From assembly GCA_964543905.1 (NCBI GenBank), contig CAZIZO010000007.1, positions 62,001-126,000 on the forward strand: 64,000 nt of DNA, read 5' to 3'. The notes under the pieces were generated by a model, which ran no database searches, had not been told where the DNA came from, and was given only the letters and a program-made list of their open reading frames with translations. Positions 17,401 through 25,217 of this stretch are shown here, piece after piece. Source of the DNA: GCA-016699835 sp964543905. GTDB taxonomy: Bacteria > Planctomycetota > Phycisphaerae > Phycisphaerales > UBA1924. The position numbers were made by a program, and so were the translations under genes. Position 1 is the first letter of the stretch. Each line of letters starts with the position of its first letter.

Positions 17401-17617
17401 CGGCCTCGGGGGAGCGTGCTGCTTGGGCAAGGCGAGTGAGGATGCGATCGAGAATCTCGCCGGCGGCCTTGCGAGTGAAGGTGGTGGCGAGGATGCGTTG
17501 GACCGGAACGCCGAGGCACAGCAGGCGAATGTACTCGTTGGAAAGTTGGAAGGTTTTTCCGGAGCCTGCCGATGCGAGGATGGCACATCCGGATGTCGTC
17601 GGGGTCCAGATGCTCAC
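14447..17617 (-). CDS. addA: AddA-type UvrD/RecB helicase-nuclease subunit
   Basis: 1,056 residues. An ATP-dependent DNA helicase with a C-terminal nuclease for processing double-strand breaks before RecA loading. Walker A is 'ILASAGSGKTF' (13-23); then 'ATTFTRKAAGEI' (motif Ia), 'VLLDEFQDTS' (motif II), 'FLVGDIKQSMYAWREAE' (motif III), 'VMTIHKSKGLEFDAVVLPD' (motif V) and 'LCVLYVALTRARHAL' (motif VI). The nuclease part has 'AQLGTLVHAALE' and 'DFKSDD' near residue 998. The GTG start overlaps the stop of the upstream addB-like gene (GTGA), so the subunits are probably made in a fixed ratio. The pairing is why I prefer AddA to a solitary UvrD. Confidence 0.88.
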   Translation of the reverse strand: MSIWTPTTSGCAILASAGSGKTFQLSNEYIRLLCLGVPVQRILATTFTRKAAGEILDRILTRLAQAARSPEAASRLGEFIGHPLLDSERCRLVLASFVRSLPKARIGTIDSFFARIASAFEFDLGLPLGWRIAEDEDQHTLMLEAVESTVERATTDELVELLRRLHLGGFPSQITPALLHIVSSAQALARCTSRSAWNVPTPPTNPPELTPTSFDQAVQRLAMMPPIPTGATKPNGHLSKARDRFVQAARSGQFVDLASSTLARAASTGGLYHNAAIPIEMANLIAQIARHASRCALAEIREGNLAQHTLAARFHEALTGLKSSRGLFAFDDVPRALLAANVAGGLDDLFFRLDSRIDHVLLDEFQDTSIEQFSLLRPLLEEILSGGEGTSDRTGATSRAGRSVFLVGDIKQSMYAWREAEPELFPEVLRLWPHLRRIDLHQSRRSSQVVLDLVNTVFTDLSTNAAFTSGADLDTARSWSSSFVPHTTAKDIPGSVRVHIARESTPTESPILARLRFAADRIRAISRGAPNATIGVLLPARRHIARLIHELKLRDILASEEAGNPLTDSPAVAATLSALHVIDHPSDRAARFHVATTPLSDHLDLSAWRSDERAIEFSARSRRHIAQHGLASMLRDWRAALMHQVVARDLERLGQLVDLADQFEPKMGPRLRPFIDMVHGRHIESAASERVRVMTIHKSKGLEFDAVVLPDLDTAMLRNDGLVTRRRGVLDPIEAVSRFPSQDVRSICPELEEMHAQTRARDLRDRLCVLYVALTRARHALEIVMDAKSTASAPNYAQVIRSALALPSDAPPGQVAFEAGSESWMSRFAEVARTPPNLAPISIRLQSRRSIPTSRLPIVAPSTLHTPPGIEAIPSMLPPTTAPDRAAQLGTLVHAALEHLEWLDEPGTPSRSHTTYAMRLEPASRVAVDQLLAGALNHPEIRHALSRVRYMPWRADRLLLKKEVRLGIRATDADHVLAGFLDRLVIGFQSDTPAYADVVDFKSDDISESQVGERTSHYAPQINAYREMVARQFSIPLDHVWGTVVYLRPGRVLSWS

Positions 17618-20499
17618 GCGTCGCTCCCTTCGTCGTTTTCGCCGTCGGGTGCCGCGACGAAGCCGGTTCCGGCCAGCCAGCCCATGACGCCTTCGGTGGG
17701 TGGGTTTGTGCCGAGCGAAAAGAAATCGCGCTCGCGGATTCGGCGGATCACGCCACGCGCGCATTCTTCGGCGCTGGCGTAGTCATCCGGGCCCCACGAC
17801 GCTCGATGGAGCGCGGTATCGGCCGCACGCATCGGAAGGCAGACAAAGCCCACGCTCGCGTCGGGTCCCGCCAGGTTCATCGCGAGCCTGCGGTAGAGCG
17901 GCAACTGAAGATCGATCCAACGGCGATCACCCGAACGCCCGGCCTGATGGACCTTCTCGGGTGGTTTGGCGTCTTTCGCGGTCTTGTAGTCCAGCAACAA
18001 GACGCGGCCGTCGCGGTGACGATCAATCCGATCGATCCGACCGATGAGAAGAACGGGCTTGCCGTCGACCTCGAATGGTACGCCCGATGCGGTTGATGCT
18101 CTCGAATCTGTTTCGCGAGTGGTCGGAGACGTCCTGGTGCCGTCGGTGAGATCGGGCTGGTTGGGTGACCACTCGACACGCTCGATCTTCCAGCCCTCGG
18201 CGGCGTGGCTGGCTTGCCAGCGGGCCAGCGCGCGTAGGCGACCTCGCGCGTTGGCCCGTTGGACGAGGATGGCTGCGGGAGGAGTTGATCCAAACTTCGA
18301 GAGCAGGGTCTGATCGAGTTCCGCGGACAAGTAACGCTCGATCACCTCGGCATCGGTGCTGTCGGCGACATCGCTGCGCCCGAACGCGCCGAGGCAGGAA
18401 TGGATCAGTTCACCAAAGCCTCCGGCGTCGAGTTCGGACGACGCGTCCGTGACTTCCGAGATCCGGAGGACATGTCGAAGGTAGTAGAGATAGGGTGAAG
18501 CAAGATAGTCGCGGAACGAGGTGACGGGCATGCGCTCCGGCTCGGGAGGAGGAGAGCGCGGCGGCGATGGGTCCGGGGCGGGAACGCGAAACACACCCTC
18601 GCTTGAGGTGCGAGGCGGGAGCGTGGGCGGGCGGCGCGGTGGGGGTCTGTCGTCGTTGTTCCAGATCGCCACGCGATCGAGCACGGCTTCGTCTGAGCAC
18701 GAGAACATGAAACGGCTGGGATGGAGAGGTTCGCCGTCGTGAGACACTTTTCCGCACACAATGCGAAGCCGTCGCCCCGATGCGGCGAGCGCGGCAAGGA
18801 GGTAGCAATCTCGAGCGGCATGGTGATCTGTGGCTGGGAGGTGCAGCGCCGCCCGGAGCGGATCGGGCAGGAGGGTGTCGCGGCTCGCGGTGGGCACGTG
18901 ACCTTCGTTCAGCCCTGTGAGCACGAGCGCCGACGAGTCGTCGAAGAGCAGTTCAAGCCAGCCGAGCATGTCGATGGCGTGTGGCGTGGACGGCTCGGGA
19001 ACTCGGGCCGTCTCGCATAGTTGACGCACAAGTCGTACCGCGCCGGCGAAGTCGCATCGCGGGGTCGCACCCGGAGCGCGATTTGCGACGATCTGGCCCA
19101 GGAGGTCGACGATGTGGGCGTAGCCGTCCTCGGCGTGTGGAGTACTGGTAGCGTCCGATATGGCGCGGAGCGAAGCCATGGTCTTTTGTAACCGTTGACT
19201 CCATTCGGCGAGCGATGCCTCGGCACGTGCGACGGCGCTTTGGTCCAAGTCGAGCAGTTCGTCGATGCATTCGATGATGCGAATGACCTCCGGATGGGCC
19301 GCGCCGATGTCGCGGGTGCTCCGCGGAAGATGCTCCACCGCGAACTCGTCAAGTTGCGGCAGCCAAGCGGCTTCCGGCTGGGCGAGTTGTGCGGCCAACC
19401 AGCGTGAGACATCGGCATGGCGTGCGATGGTTCCCAATCCTCGAAATGACCACGCCCGCGCGTACTCTTCGATCGCGAGGAGGAGTTGGTAGGCCCGCGA
19501 GCGGCTCAGTTCGCGACCTTCGGCGCGACGAAGTTGCACGCCGCATAACGGTCCCCGCGTCGTGAGGCGATCGGCGACTTCAGAATCCAGCGCACCGATC
19601 ACGAGATCGTGCGGTGAACAATCGGCCCAGGATTCGATGGTCCCGAGGACCTCATCGGCCTGGTCCGTGGGGTTGTGCGCGACGGTGAAGAGATCGGTGG
19701 TTAGGCCAACCTCGCGCTCCAGATCGACATCGGACCAGCGATCGGGGCGCACGCAGCCAAGTTCATCAAAGCGATCGGCCATGCTGGATGGCGCTATAAC
19801 GATCGCATGCACGGGAGAGTCTTCCGCCATCTGGCGCAAGAGTCGGCGTGCCATGCCCGGGAGTTCGGGCACGCCCAGGAGCACGATCGGGCCGATCGGG
19901 CGACGGAGATGTGTATGGTCGGAGTTCAGGCGATCCAACGAGCCGTCGCTCAGGCCCTGCTTGGACAACTCGGTCGTGAATATGGACTCGAGGTGGGCAA
20001 TCGCGGCCCAACGATCGCGATCGGGAGAACTCGCGGACATCTCGGCGGCGAGCCCGAATGTGGCGCCCTCACCCAAAAGGAACTCTCGTGTACGATCCAA
20101 TAACTGAGCGAGTCGAGTCCAGCCACAGACATCGAGCCGATCGGGCTCTCGAGCGCAGATGGCGCGGCGTGCATTCGGGTCAATCGATTGCATCGCGGCG
20201 ATCCAGGTCCACCAGCGCTCGCTCTCGGTCGCCGAGGACGCGAGCGTCGGGACGAGGAACTCCATGAGTCCTCGTGGTGTGACGACGCGTGGGAGAAAGA
20301 GCGGGACTCGCCTCTCCGAGGCCACATCGATCAAGGTTGCGGACAACTGCCGACCCGCGCGCGACCCCGAGACGACGACGAGCACACTGGAGAGGTCCGC
20401 GATGCCTTGCGTGGTGAACCGATCGCACAAGTGGGAGGCGGTGCGGCGCACCACGGGCGCCGACCATCCCATGAAGTGCAGCGAGACTCCCGTGTGCAT
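17614..20499 (-). CDS. addB: AddB-type nuclease/helicase-like subunit
   Basis: 961 residues. The C-terminal third is a RecB-family PD-(D/E)XK nuclease: 'FGELIHSCLGAFG' (the family His), 'LIGRIDRIDRH' (Asp, about 817-825) and 'LLLDYKTAK' (about 833-841). The N-terminal part is an inactive helicase-like fold: 'VVVSGSRAGRQLSATLID' stands where Walker A would be but lacks Gly-Lys-Thr/Ser. No C-terminal Cys cluster is visible, unlike the iron-sulphur AddB of Bacillus. It precedes addA with a GTGA overlap. AddAB complexes resect DNA ends and stop at Chi-like sequences. Which Chi sequence this pair would recognise is unknown. Confidence 0.83.
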   Translation of the reverse strand: MHTGVSLHFMGWSAPVVRRTASHLCDRFTTQGIADLSSVLVVVSGSRAGRQLSATLIDVASERRVPLFLPRVVTPRGLMEFLVPTLASSATESERWWTWIAAMQSIDPNARRAICAREPDRLDVCGWTRLAQLLDRTREFLLGEGATFGLAAEMSASSPDRDRWAAIAHLESIFTTELSKQGLSDGSLDRLNSDHTHLRRPIGPIVLLGVPELPGMARRLLRQMAEDSPVHAIVIAPSSMADRFDELGCVRPDRWSDVDLEREVGLTTDLFTVAHNPTDQADEVLGTIESWADCSPHDLVIGALDSEVADRLTTRGPLCGVQLRRAEGRELSRSRAYQLLLAIEEYARAWSFRGLGTIARHADVSRWLAAQLAQPEAAWLPQLDEFAVEHLPRSTRDIGAAHPEVIRIIECIDELLDLDQSAVARAEASLAEWSQRLQKTMASLRAISDATSTPHAEDGYAHIVDLLGQIVANRAPGATPRCDFAGAVRLVRQLCETARVPEPSTPHAIDMLGWLELLFDDSSALVLTGLNEGHVPTASRDTLLPDPLRAALHLPATDHHAARDCYLLAALAASGRRLRIVCGKVSHDGEPLHPSRFMFSCSDEAVLDRVAIWNNDDRPPPRRPPTLPPRTSSEGVFRVPAPDPSPPRSPPPEPERMPVTSFRDYLASPYLYYLRHVLRISEVTDASSELDAGGFGELIHSCLGAFGRSDVADSTDAEVIERYLSAELDQTLLSKFGSTPPAAILVQRANARGRLRALARWQASHAAEGWKIERVEWSPNQPDLTDGTRTSPTTRETDSRASTASGVPFEVDGKPVLLIGRIDRIDRHRDGRVLLLDYKTAKDAKPPEKVHQAGRSGDRRWIDLQLPLYRRLAMNLAGPDASVGFVCLPMRAADTALHRASWGPDDYASAEECARGVIRRIRERDFFSLGTNPPTEGVMGWLAGTGFVAAPDGENDEGSDA

Positions 20500-20567
20500 A
20501 CGGGATCATACAAGTGACCGCTCGCGCGGGCGGGGGCCAGGGACGGGTGAGTGGACGCGAGCGAGAG

Positions 20568-21371
20568 TTAGTTCGGGATGATCGAGAGCCGTGGAAGCAC
20601 ACGCGGGGTCGTCGAGGGGGTAATCTCGTATAAGACCAGATTGCCCTTGATCTCCTCGAAGATGCGCAGCGTGCTGCCCGGGCGTGGCTGGAGATCGCGC
20701 CGGTTCTTGCGTTGATCGATGAGGACAAGCACCCGATCTTCGCCCACGGTGGTGAGGAGCATCATCGTGTTCTTGCTGAGCGGGCTGCCGTTGTAGTCAT
20801 CTTCGTACCCCCAGCCGAGGAGGGCGATGCCGCTCGTCGCGGCTTCGGGGTCCGGCAGGAGCGCCTGCCCGAGTTTGTTCTTGACGAGCGCGGCGAACTC
20901 GTCTGGTGTGTTGCACACTTGTGCCGGGGTCCAGCCCATGTTCTGGAGTATGGTGTACAACTGGTCAGGCGGGATGAGGCGTGGTTCCTCCACGCCGACG
21001 ATCGCGCGGAAGACGCCCGCCGCCGTAAGGAGCAACGCGGCGGCGACGGCAATCCATTTCCACCGAGTCGTCAGGCGAGGATGCGACGGACCCTGGCCCT
21101 CGGAGCCATCAGCGAGTCGGAGTGCGGGTGGGTCGATGATCGGACGTCCGATCCGACGCGGGGCATCGAGCACTTCGGTCATTGCGGGGGGGGGTGGCGA
21201 GACGAACGCGGCGCGGAGGGCGGCATCCAACTCTCGCTGTGATTCGAGCGTCCGAGCCAGTTCGGCATCGTCGCGCAACGCTTGCTCGAATGAACGCAAC
21301 GATTCGCCGCTCAGCCGACCGGCGAGATACTCCTCCATCAACAGTTCGAGTTCGTCGGCGGCATATCTCAT
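20568..21371 (-). CDS. Probable anti-sigma factor, single-pass membrane protein
   Basis: 267 residues, with its ATG overlapping the stop of the sigma factor gene by 4 bases. The first 55 residues are acidic and helical ('LELLMEEYLAGRLSGESL', then 'FEQALRDDAELARTLES'), matching the cytoplasmic sigma-binding region of planctomycete anti-sigma proteins. It lacks the His-Cys zinc ligands of the ZAS type. One membrane segment lies at about 105-125 ('WIAVAAALLLTAAGVF'), leaving about 140 residues outside. The outer part has no known domain ('LYTILQNMGWTPAQVC', 'GYEDDYNGS'). Assignment rests on gene order, overlap and topology. What it senses is unknown. Confidence 0.72.
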   Translation of the reverse strand: MRYAADELELLMEEYLAGRLSGESLRSFEQALRDDAELARTLESQRELDAALRAAFVSPPPPAMTEVLDAPRRIGRPIIDPPALRLADGSEGQGPSHPRLTTRWKWIAVAAALLLTAAGVFRAIVGVEEPRLIPPDQLYTILQNMGWTPAQVCNTPDEFAALVKNKLGQALLPDPEAATSGIALLGWGYEDDYNGSPLSKNTMMLLTTVGEDRVLVLIDQRKNRRDLQPRPGSTLRIFEEIKGNLVLYEITPSTTPRVLPRLSIIPN

Positions 21372-21976
21372 GCGCCACCTCCGGCGCTGGGGCGCTCGCG
21401 CGTCGGTTCGAGCGCTCGGAGGGACTCTCGGAGCACCTTGCGGGCGCGGAAGACGTGACTCATCGCGGTGCCCTCAGGGATGCCCAAGGCCTGCGAGATT
21501 TCGGTATACCCCATGTCCACCACCGTTCGGAGAACGATGCACAGGCGCGCCGTTTCGTCGAGTTTTCCAAGAGCCGCCTCGATGCGCGGGTCCATCGACG
21601 GAACATCTGTGATGGTGGTCATGGTTTCACGTTGCGGGGCGAGGCGAACCAGATTCGCTCGTTCGCGTTGGACGCGACGTCCCTCATTGAGAGCGACGAA
21701 GCGTACGATCTGTGCCATCCACGCCGTGAAGTTCGTGTTCGGGTCAAACTCCGAGAGTTTGGAGAGCGCAATCACGGACGCCTCCTGCACGACATCGCCC
21801 GCCTTGGAACGATTCCCTATCACGGCACTCGCGATGCACCACAACGTCCGATACGCCGAGAGGTACAACTCGGCGAACCGCTCGGTGGAGAGGGTGCGAG
21901 CGGACTCGAGCGCCGAGGGCGGACCCTCCAAACCACCGGGTTTCGAGAGCGAGATGTCGCTGGTTTCGGCGTCCAT
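21368..21976 (-). CDS. ECF-like RNA polymerase sigma factor
   Basis: 202 residues from the ATG at 21976; a GTG at 22039 would add 21 residues. Region 2 is seen as 'ERFAELYLSAYRTLW' and 'AGDVVQEASVIALSKLSEFD' followed by 'FTAWMAQIVRFVALNEGRR'. Region 4 is 'LDETARLCIVLRTVVDMGY' with the helix-turn-helix 'TEISQALGIPEGTAMSHV'. No sigma 1.1 or region 3 is present. The downstream overlapping gene encodes its likely membrane-bound inhibitor, so the pair should transmit an envelope signal. The regulon is not visible; the 690-bp gap upstream may hold its own promoter. Confidence 0.87.
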   Translation of the reverse strand: MDAETSDISLSKPGGLEGPPSALESARTLSTERFAELYLSAYRTLWCIASAVIGNRSKAGDVVQEASVIALSKLSEFDPNTNFTAWMAQIVRFVALNEGRRVQRERANLVRLAPQRETMTTITDVPSMDPRIEAALGKLDETARLCIVLRTVVDMGYTEISQALGIPEGTAMSHVFRARKVLRESLRALEPTRERPSAGGGA

Positions 21977-22668
21977 TGCGTGGCCGTGGGGAAATTCTTG
22001 CTCATAGTACAGCCCTCTCCCGGGGCGGGCTGTTGGCACCCTCGAAACGACGCCGACCCAATGAACTCACGCCAGAGCGAGGACTATCTGCAATCCGTTC
22101 GAGAGCGGGGACATGTACGGGATGTGGAGATGGTCTGGGACCGGTCATCGCGTGGGTCATCGGAGGGGATGAGCCGGGCGTGTTCAAGCGGGCCCCAACG
22201 ATTCTTTGCCCGCGAACCATCGCGGACGGTCTGCCATGGATTGGGGCTGTCCTCGAACCATAGCCTGGGCGCGAAAAAAAGTCGCGGTCCGCGTCATCCG
22301 CGCGTGAGCAGGTCGCATCGCTGGCGTTTCGAGGGGTGCATTCATTTCTTCGTCGCATCCGACCCTCACCACCATCGGATCGACGAGTGAAGCCAAGACG
22401 AGTCCGCGCTAGCCGCGGTTCTCACTTGGATGTTCGTCGTCCGGCACCACGGACGGCGGCATCTATCTCTCTCGCGGCCCGTCCACTCACCCGGGCGGGC
22501 CGTGTTTCCAGCAGTGGGGGAAAGAGGAGTCGGGAGTGGGCCGTCCCACCTCGTGGGGCTCGGGCTACAGGAGTTGCCCGGGCCTCTTATGAAGGGCCGA
22601 GTGGGGCAGGTGCTGCACCTGCTCGACGTGGCTTCGACATGAGTTGCACCGGCCGCCGTTGGCGCTGT
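21977..22668. other. Intergenic region upstream of the sigma factor
   Basis: About 690 bp without a convincing gene on either strand. It lies upstream of the sigma factor and downstream of the sialidase, both on the minus strand. A 7-bp inverted repeat (CGGCCCG at 22475, CGGGCCG at 22496) lies about 170 bp beyond the sialidase stop and could end that transcript. A run of seven A at about 22274 is the only other notable feature. Confidence 0.4.
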
Positions 22669-23763
22669 CTATGGCTTCGACCCGGCAAGCCGGTCTACCT
22701 CCGCGATGGCGACTCGTACGCACACGATGTACGGCGGCGCGCCCTTATCCCAATGCCCGTACGTGATCCCGACGATGGTTCCATCGGGCAGGGCATGCAG
22801 CCCGGCGTATGCGCAGTCCCACGAGTTCTGATTGTCCATCAGCCGCACACGCACGCCGGTGTCGCCCCCTTGGCGGAGCATCTCATATCGCCCGATCCAC
22901 AGCAGCCAATCACCCTTCGTCGGACTGCCATCCGCCATGTCGCGGAAGGTGACGAGCAACCGCCCATCGGGCGCGTAGGTGGCGATGTGTCGATCGCCCG
23001 TCAGAGCCTTGCCAACTTCCGTTGGTGCGCTCCAGGTCTTCGACTCATCCTGTGAGAACATCACGTGGGAGTTCTTCGATCGGTTGTTTTCTCGCAACAG
23101 AACCGCGAGTTCTGTCCCATCCGGCGAGCGGACGATTCCGGGTTCACAGTGAAACGCGTCCGGGTCCGAAACGACGGCGGTGGGGGTGGTCCAATGCAGG
23201 CCGCCATCCGTGCTCCTCGTCTGATACACCGTGCTCACCTGGCGGCGCTTCCCCTCCCGCGAGAAGAATCGCCCGTCATCGTGGAAAAGCCCCACATAAG
23301 TCCCGTCGGCCAGGCGCTCAACTCCGCCCATGACGACGATTCCACCCCAGTCTCCTGCGGCGGCCAGTTCACTCCACGTGGCGCCATCGTCCTCCGAGTG
23401 CGAGAGTCGCGCGGGGAACAAGCCCGACCACAGGATCAGACGTTCCCTCCCCCCTGCGATACGGATTCGATGGATCGAGGGGCACTCCAAACTTGTTGCC
23501 CAACTCGCCGGCGTGGGCAACCTCGGCGACCAGGTCGCCCCGCCATCGGTGCTTTTCTTCAGCACGATCGCGCCCTGGCCATGTCCCTTGGGGTACACGG
23601 CGAGGATTGTCTTCTGATCCGCAAGGAGCACCGAACTCACATGGCCGAGATATTGCCCCTCCTCGCGATCGACGACGACGGCGAGATCCTTTCGATCGGC
23701 AAGGTCAATGAACGGGAGGGGATCCGATGCGAGGGCGATTCCCGCCAGGAGTGTCCAGAGCAT
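22669..23763 (-). CDS. Secreted sialidase-like (BNR repeat) protein
   Basis: 364 residues starting at 23763 with a signal peptide ('MLWTLLAGIALASD'). The beta-propeller carries several Asp-box motifs of the S-x-D-x-G-x-T-W type: 'STDGGATW', 'SEDDGATW', 'STDGGLHW' and the degenerate 'SQDESKTW'. 'GGIVVMGGVERLADGTYVG' and 'FHCEPGIVRSPDGTELAVLLREN' are typical of exo-alpha-sialidase-fold proteins in planctomycetes, which often carry many of these. The Arg triad and Tyr/Glu pair needed for sialidase activity cannot be confirmed, so the sugar target is open. It is divergent from the deoxyhypusine-synthase-like gene. Confidence 0.78.
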   Translation of the reverse strand: MLWTLLAGIALASDPLPFIDLADRKDLAVVVDREEGQYLGHVSSVLLADQKTILAVYPKGHGQGAIVLKKSTDGGATWSPRLPTPASWATSLECPSIHRIRIAGGRERLILWSGLFPARLSHSEDDGATWSELAAAGDWGGIVVMGGVERLADGTYVGLFHDDGRFFSREGKRRQVSTVYQTRSTDGGLHWTTPTAVVSDPDAFHCEPGIVRSPDGTELAVLLRENNRSKNSHVMFSQDESKTWSAPTEVGKALTGDRHIATYAPDGRLLVTFRDMADGSPTKGDWLLWIGRYEMLRQGGDTGVRVRLMDNQNSWDCAYAGLHALPDGTIVGITYGHWDKGAPPYIVCVRVAIAEVDRLAGSKP

Positions 23764-23915
23764 TCGCCAGCGTAGGGACAATTCGTCCGACGCGCGAAAC
23801 TGGGCGTGCCGAGGACGCAATAATCATGCCTCATTCGACCCGGCGTGTCGCCACCCCCGACAAGCCTGCCACGCATCCGATTCGGCCAGGGGGGCATGGC
23901 CCAAAGGACCCACTC

Positions 23916-25061
23916 ATGCCCAACGGCAAATGGACCAAGAAGGAACTGCTCTCCCGCGAGATCAAGCACATCGACATCACCTCGTTCGATGCACGCCCCG
24001 TCATCAACTCGTACCGCGACATGGCGTACAGCAGCCGCACGCTGGCGAACGCCGCCGACATCTACAGCATGATGCTGAAGGACAAGGAATGCGCGGTCAT
24101 CCTGACGCTCGCGGGATCGCTCATCTCCGCGGGTCTCAAGAAGGCGATCGTCACGCTGCTCGAGAACAACATGGTGGACGCCATCGTCTCCACCGGCGCC
24201 AACATCGTCGATCAGGATTTCTTTGAAGGCCTGGGCTTCAAGCACTACATCGCCCCCGGCAGCCCGGAAGCCCCACCCGTCGACGACATGACCCTCCGCA
24301 ACTGGATGATCGACCGCATCTACGACACCTACATCGACGAGGACGATCTCCGCGCCTGCGACGCCAAGACCTACGAGATTTTCAACGCGTTTGAGCCCGG
24401 CGCCTACTCCAGCCGGGAGTTCATCCACGCGATGGGCTCGTACCTTGCCAAGCACCACGCGAAGAACGAGTCCATCGTCAAGACGGCCTTCCTCAAGAAG
24501 GTTCCGATCTTTGTCCCCGCGTTCAGCGATTGCTCCGCCGGTTTCGGCATTGTCCTCCAGCAGACGGAGGCGATCGAGCGCGGCACGGGCCAGGTCGCCT
24601 TCGACTCCGGCAAGGACTTCCGCGAACTCACCGACATCAAGTTGGCGTGCAAGGACACCGGCCTCCTGATGCTCGGGGGCGGCGTCCCCAAGAACTTCGC
24701 CCAGGACATCGTCGTTGCCGCCGAACTACTCAACGAACGCAAGGGCGGCAAGGCCCGTGGCGACATTGGGATGCACAAGTACGCCATCCAGATGACCGTT
24801 GCCGACTCTCGCGATGGCGCCCTCTCCGGCTCCACCCTCCGCGAGGCGTGCTCCTGGGGCAAGGTCGATGTGGTCCACGAGCAGATGGTCTTCGGCGAAC
24901 TCTCGTCCCTTTTCCCGATTCTGGCGAGCGATGCGTATCACCGCAACGCGTGGAAGGGGCGAAAGGGCTTCAAGTTCGCCGAACTCTTTGAGAAGGGGCA
25001 AGGTGTACCCGATTACACGGGCATCCCGGCGAAGAAGAAGACCGGAAGTCGTTCTTCCTAA
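23916..25061 (+). CDS. Deoxyhypusine synthase family protein
   Basis: 381 residues from the ATG at 23916 (an in-frame ATG at 23826 is possible). In eukaryotes and archaea this family moves an aminobutyl group from spermidine to a lysine of eIF5A through an enzyme imine; bacterial members make homospermidine or related polyamines or are uncharacterised. Motifs are 'ILTLAGSLISAGLKKAI' , 'DAIVSTGANIVDQDFFE', 'NESIVKTAFLKKVPIFVPAFSD' in part, 'LLMLGGGVPKNF' and 'GALSGSTLREACSWGKV', where Lys316 matches the catalytic imine-forming lysine (Lys329 of the human enzyme). A bacterium has no eIF5A, so a polyamine product is more likely. A strong terminator follows. Confidence 0.85.
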   Translation: MPNGKWTKKELLSREIKHIDITSFDARPVINSYRDMAYSSRTLANAADIYSMMLKDKECAVILTLAGSLISAGLKKAIVTLLENNMVDAIVSTGANIVDQDFFEGLGFKHYIAPGSPEAPPVDDMTLRNWMIDRIYDTYIDEDDLRACDAKTYEIFNAFEPGAYSSREFIHAMGSYLAKHHAKNESIVKTAFLKKVPIFVPAFSDCSAGFGIVLQQTEAIERGTGQVAFDSGKDFRELTDIKLACKDTGLLMLGGGVPKNFAQDIVVAAELLNERKGGKARGDIGMHKYAIQMTVADSRDGALSGSTLREACSWGKVDVVHEQMVFGELSSLFPILASDAYHRNAWKGRKGFKFAELFEKGQGVPDYTGIPAKKKTGSRSS

Positions 25062-25125
25062 CGCCCACGATTCTCCTTTCGTCCCCCGGTGCTGGGATTT
25101 ACCGACGCACAATCGCATTCGAGCC

Positions 25126-25154
25126 AACCCCGGACATGGGTCCGGGGTTATTCA
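25126..25154 (+). terminator. Terminator after the deoxyhypusine-synthase-like gene
   Basis: A perfect 10-bp stem (AACCCCGGAC / GTCCGGGGTT) with a 4-base loop lies 65 bp after the stop codon, followed by a short T-containing stretch (ATTC). It separates this gene from the methyltransferase. Confidence 0.55.
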
Positions 25155-25217
25155 TGGCGAATCGGCTTTCATTTTTGCGAGGCGATGCATCGGGTGTGAG
25201 TCTCGGGTAGCGTCGGT

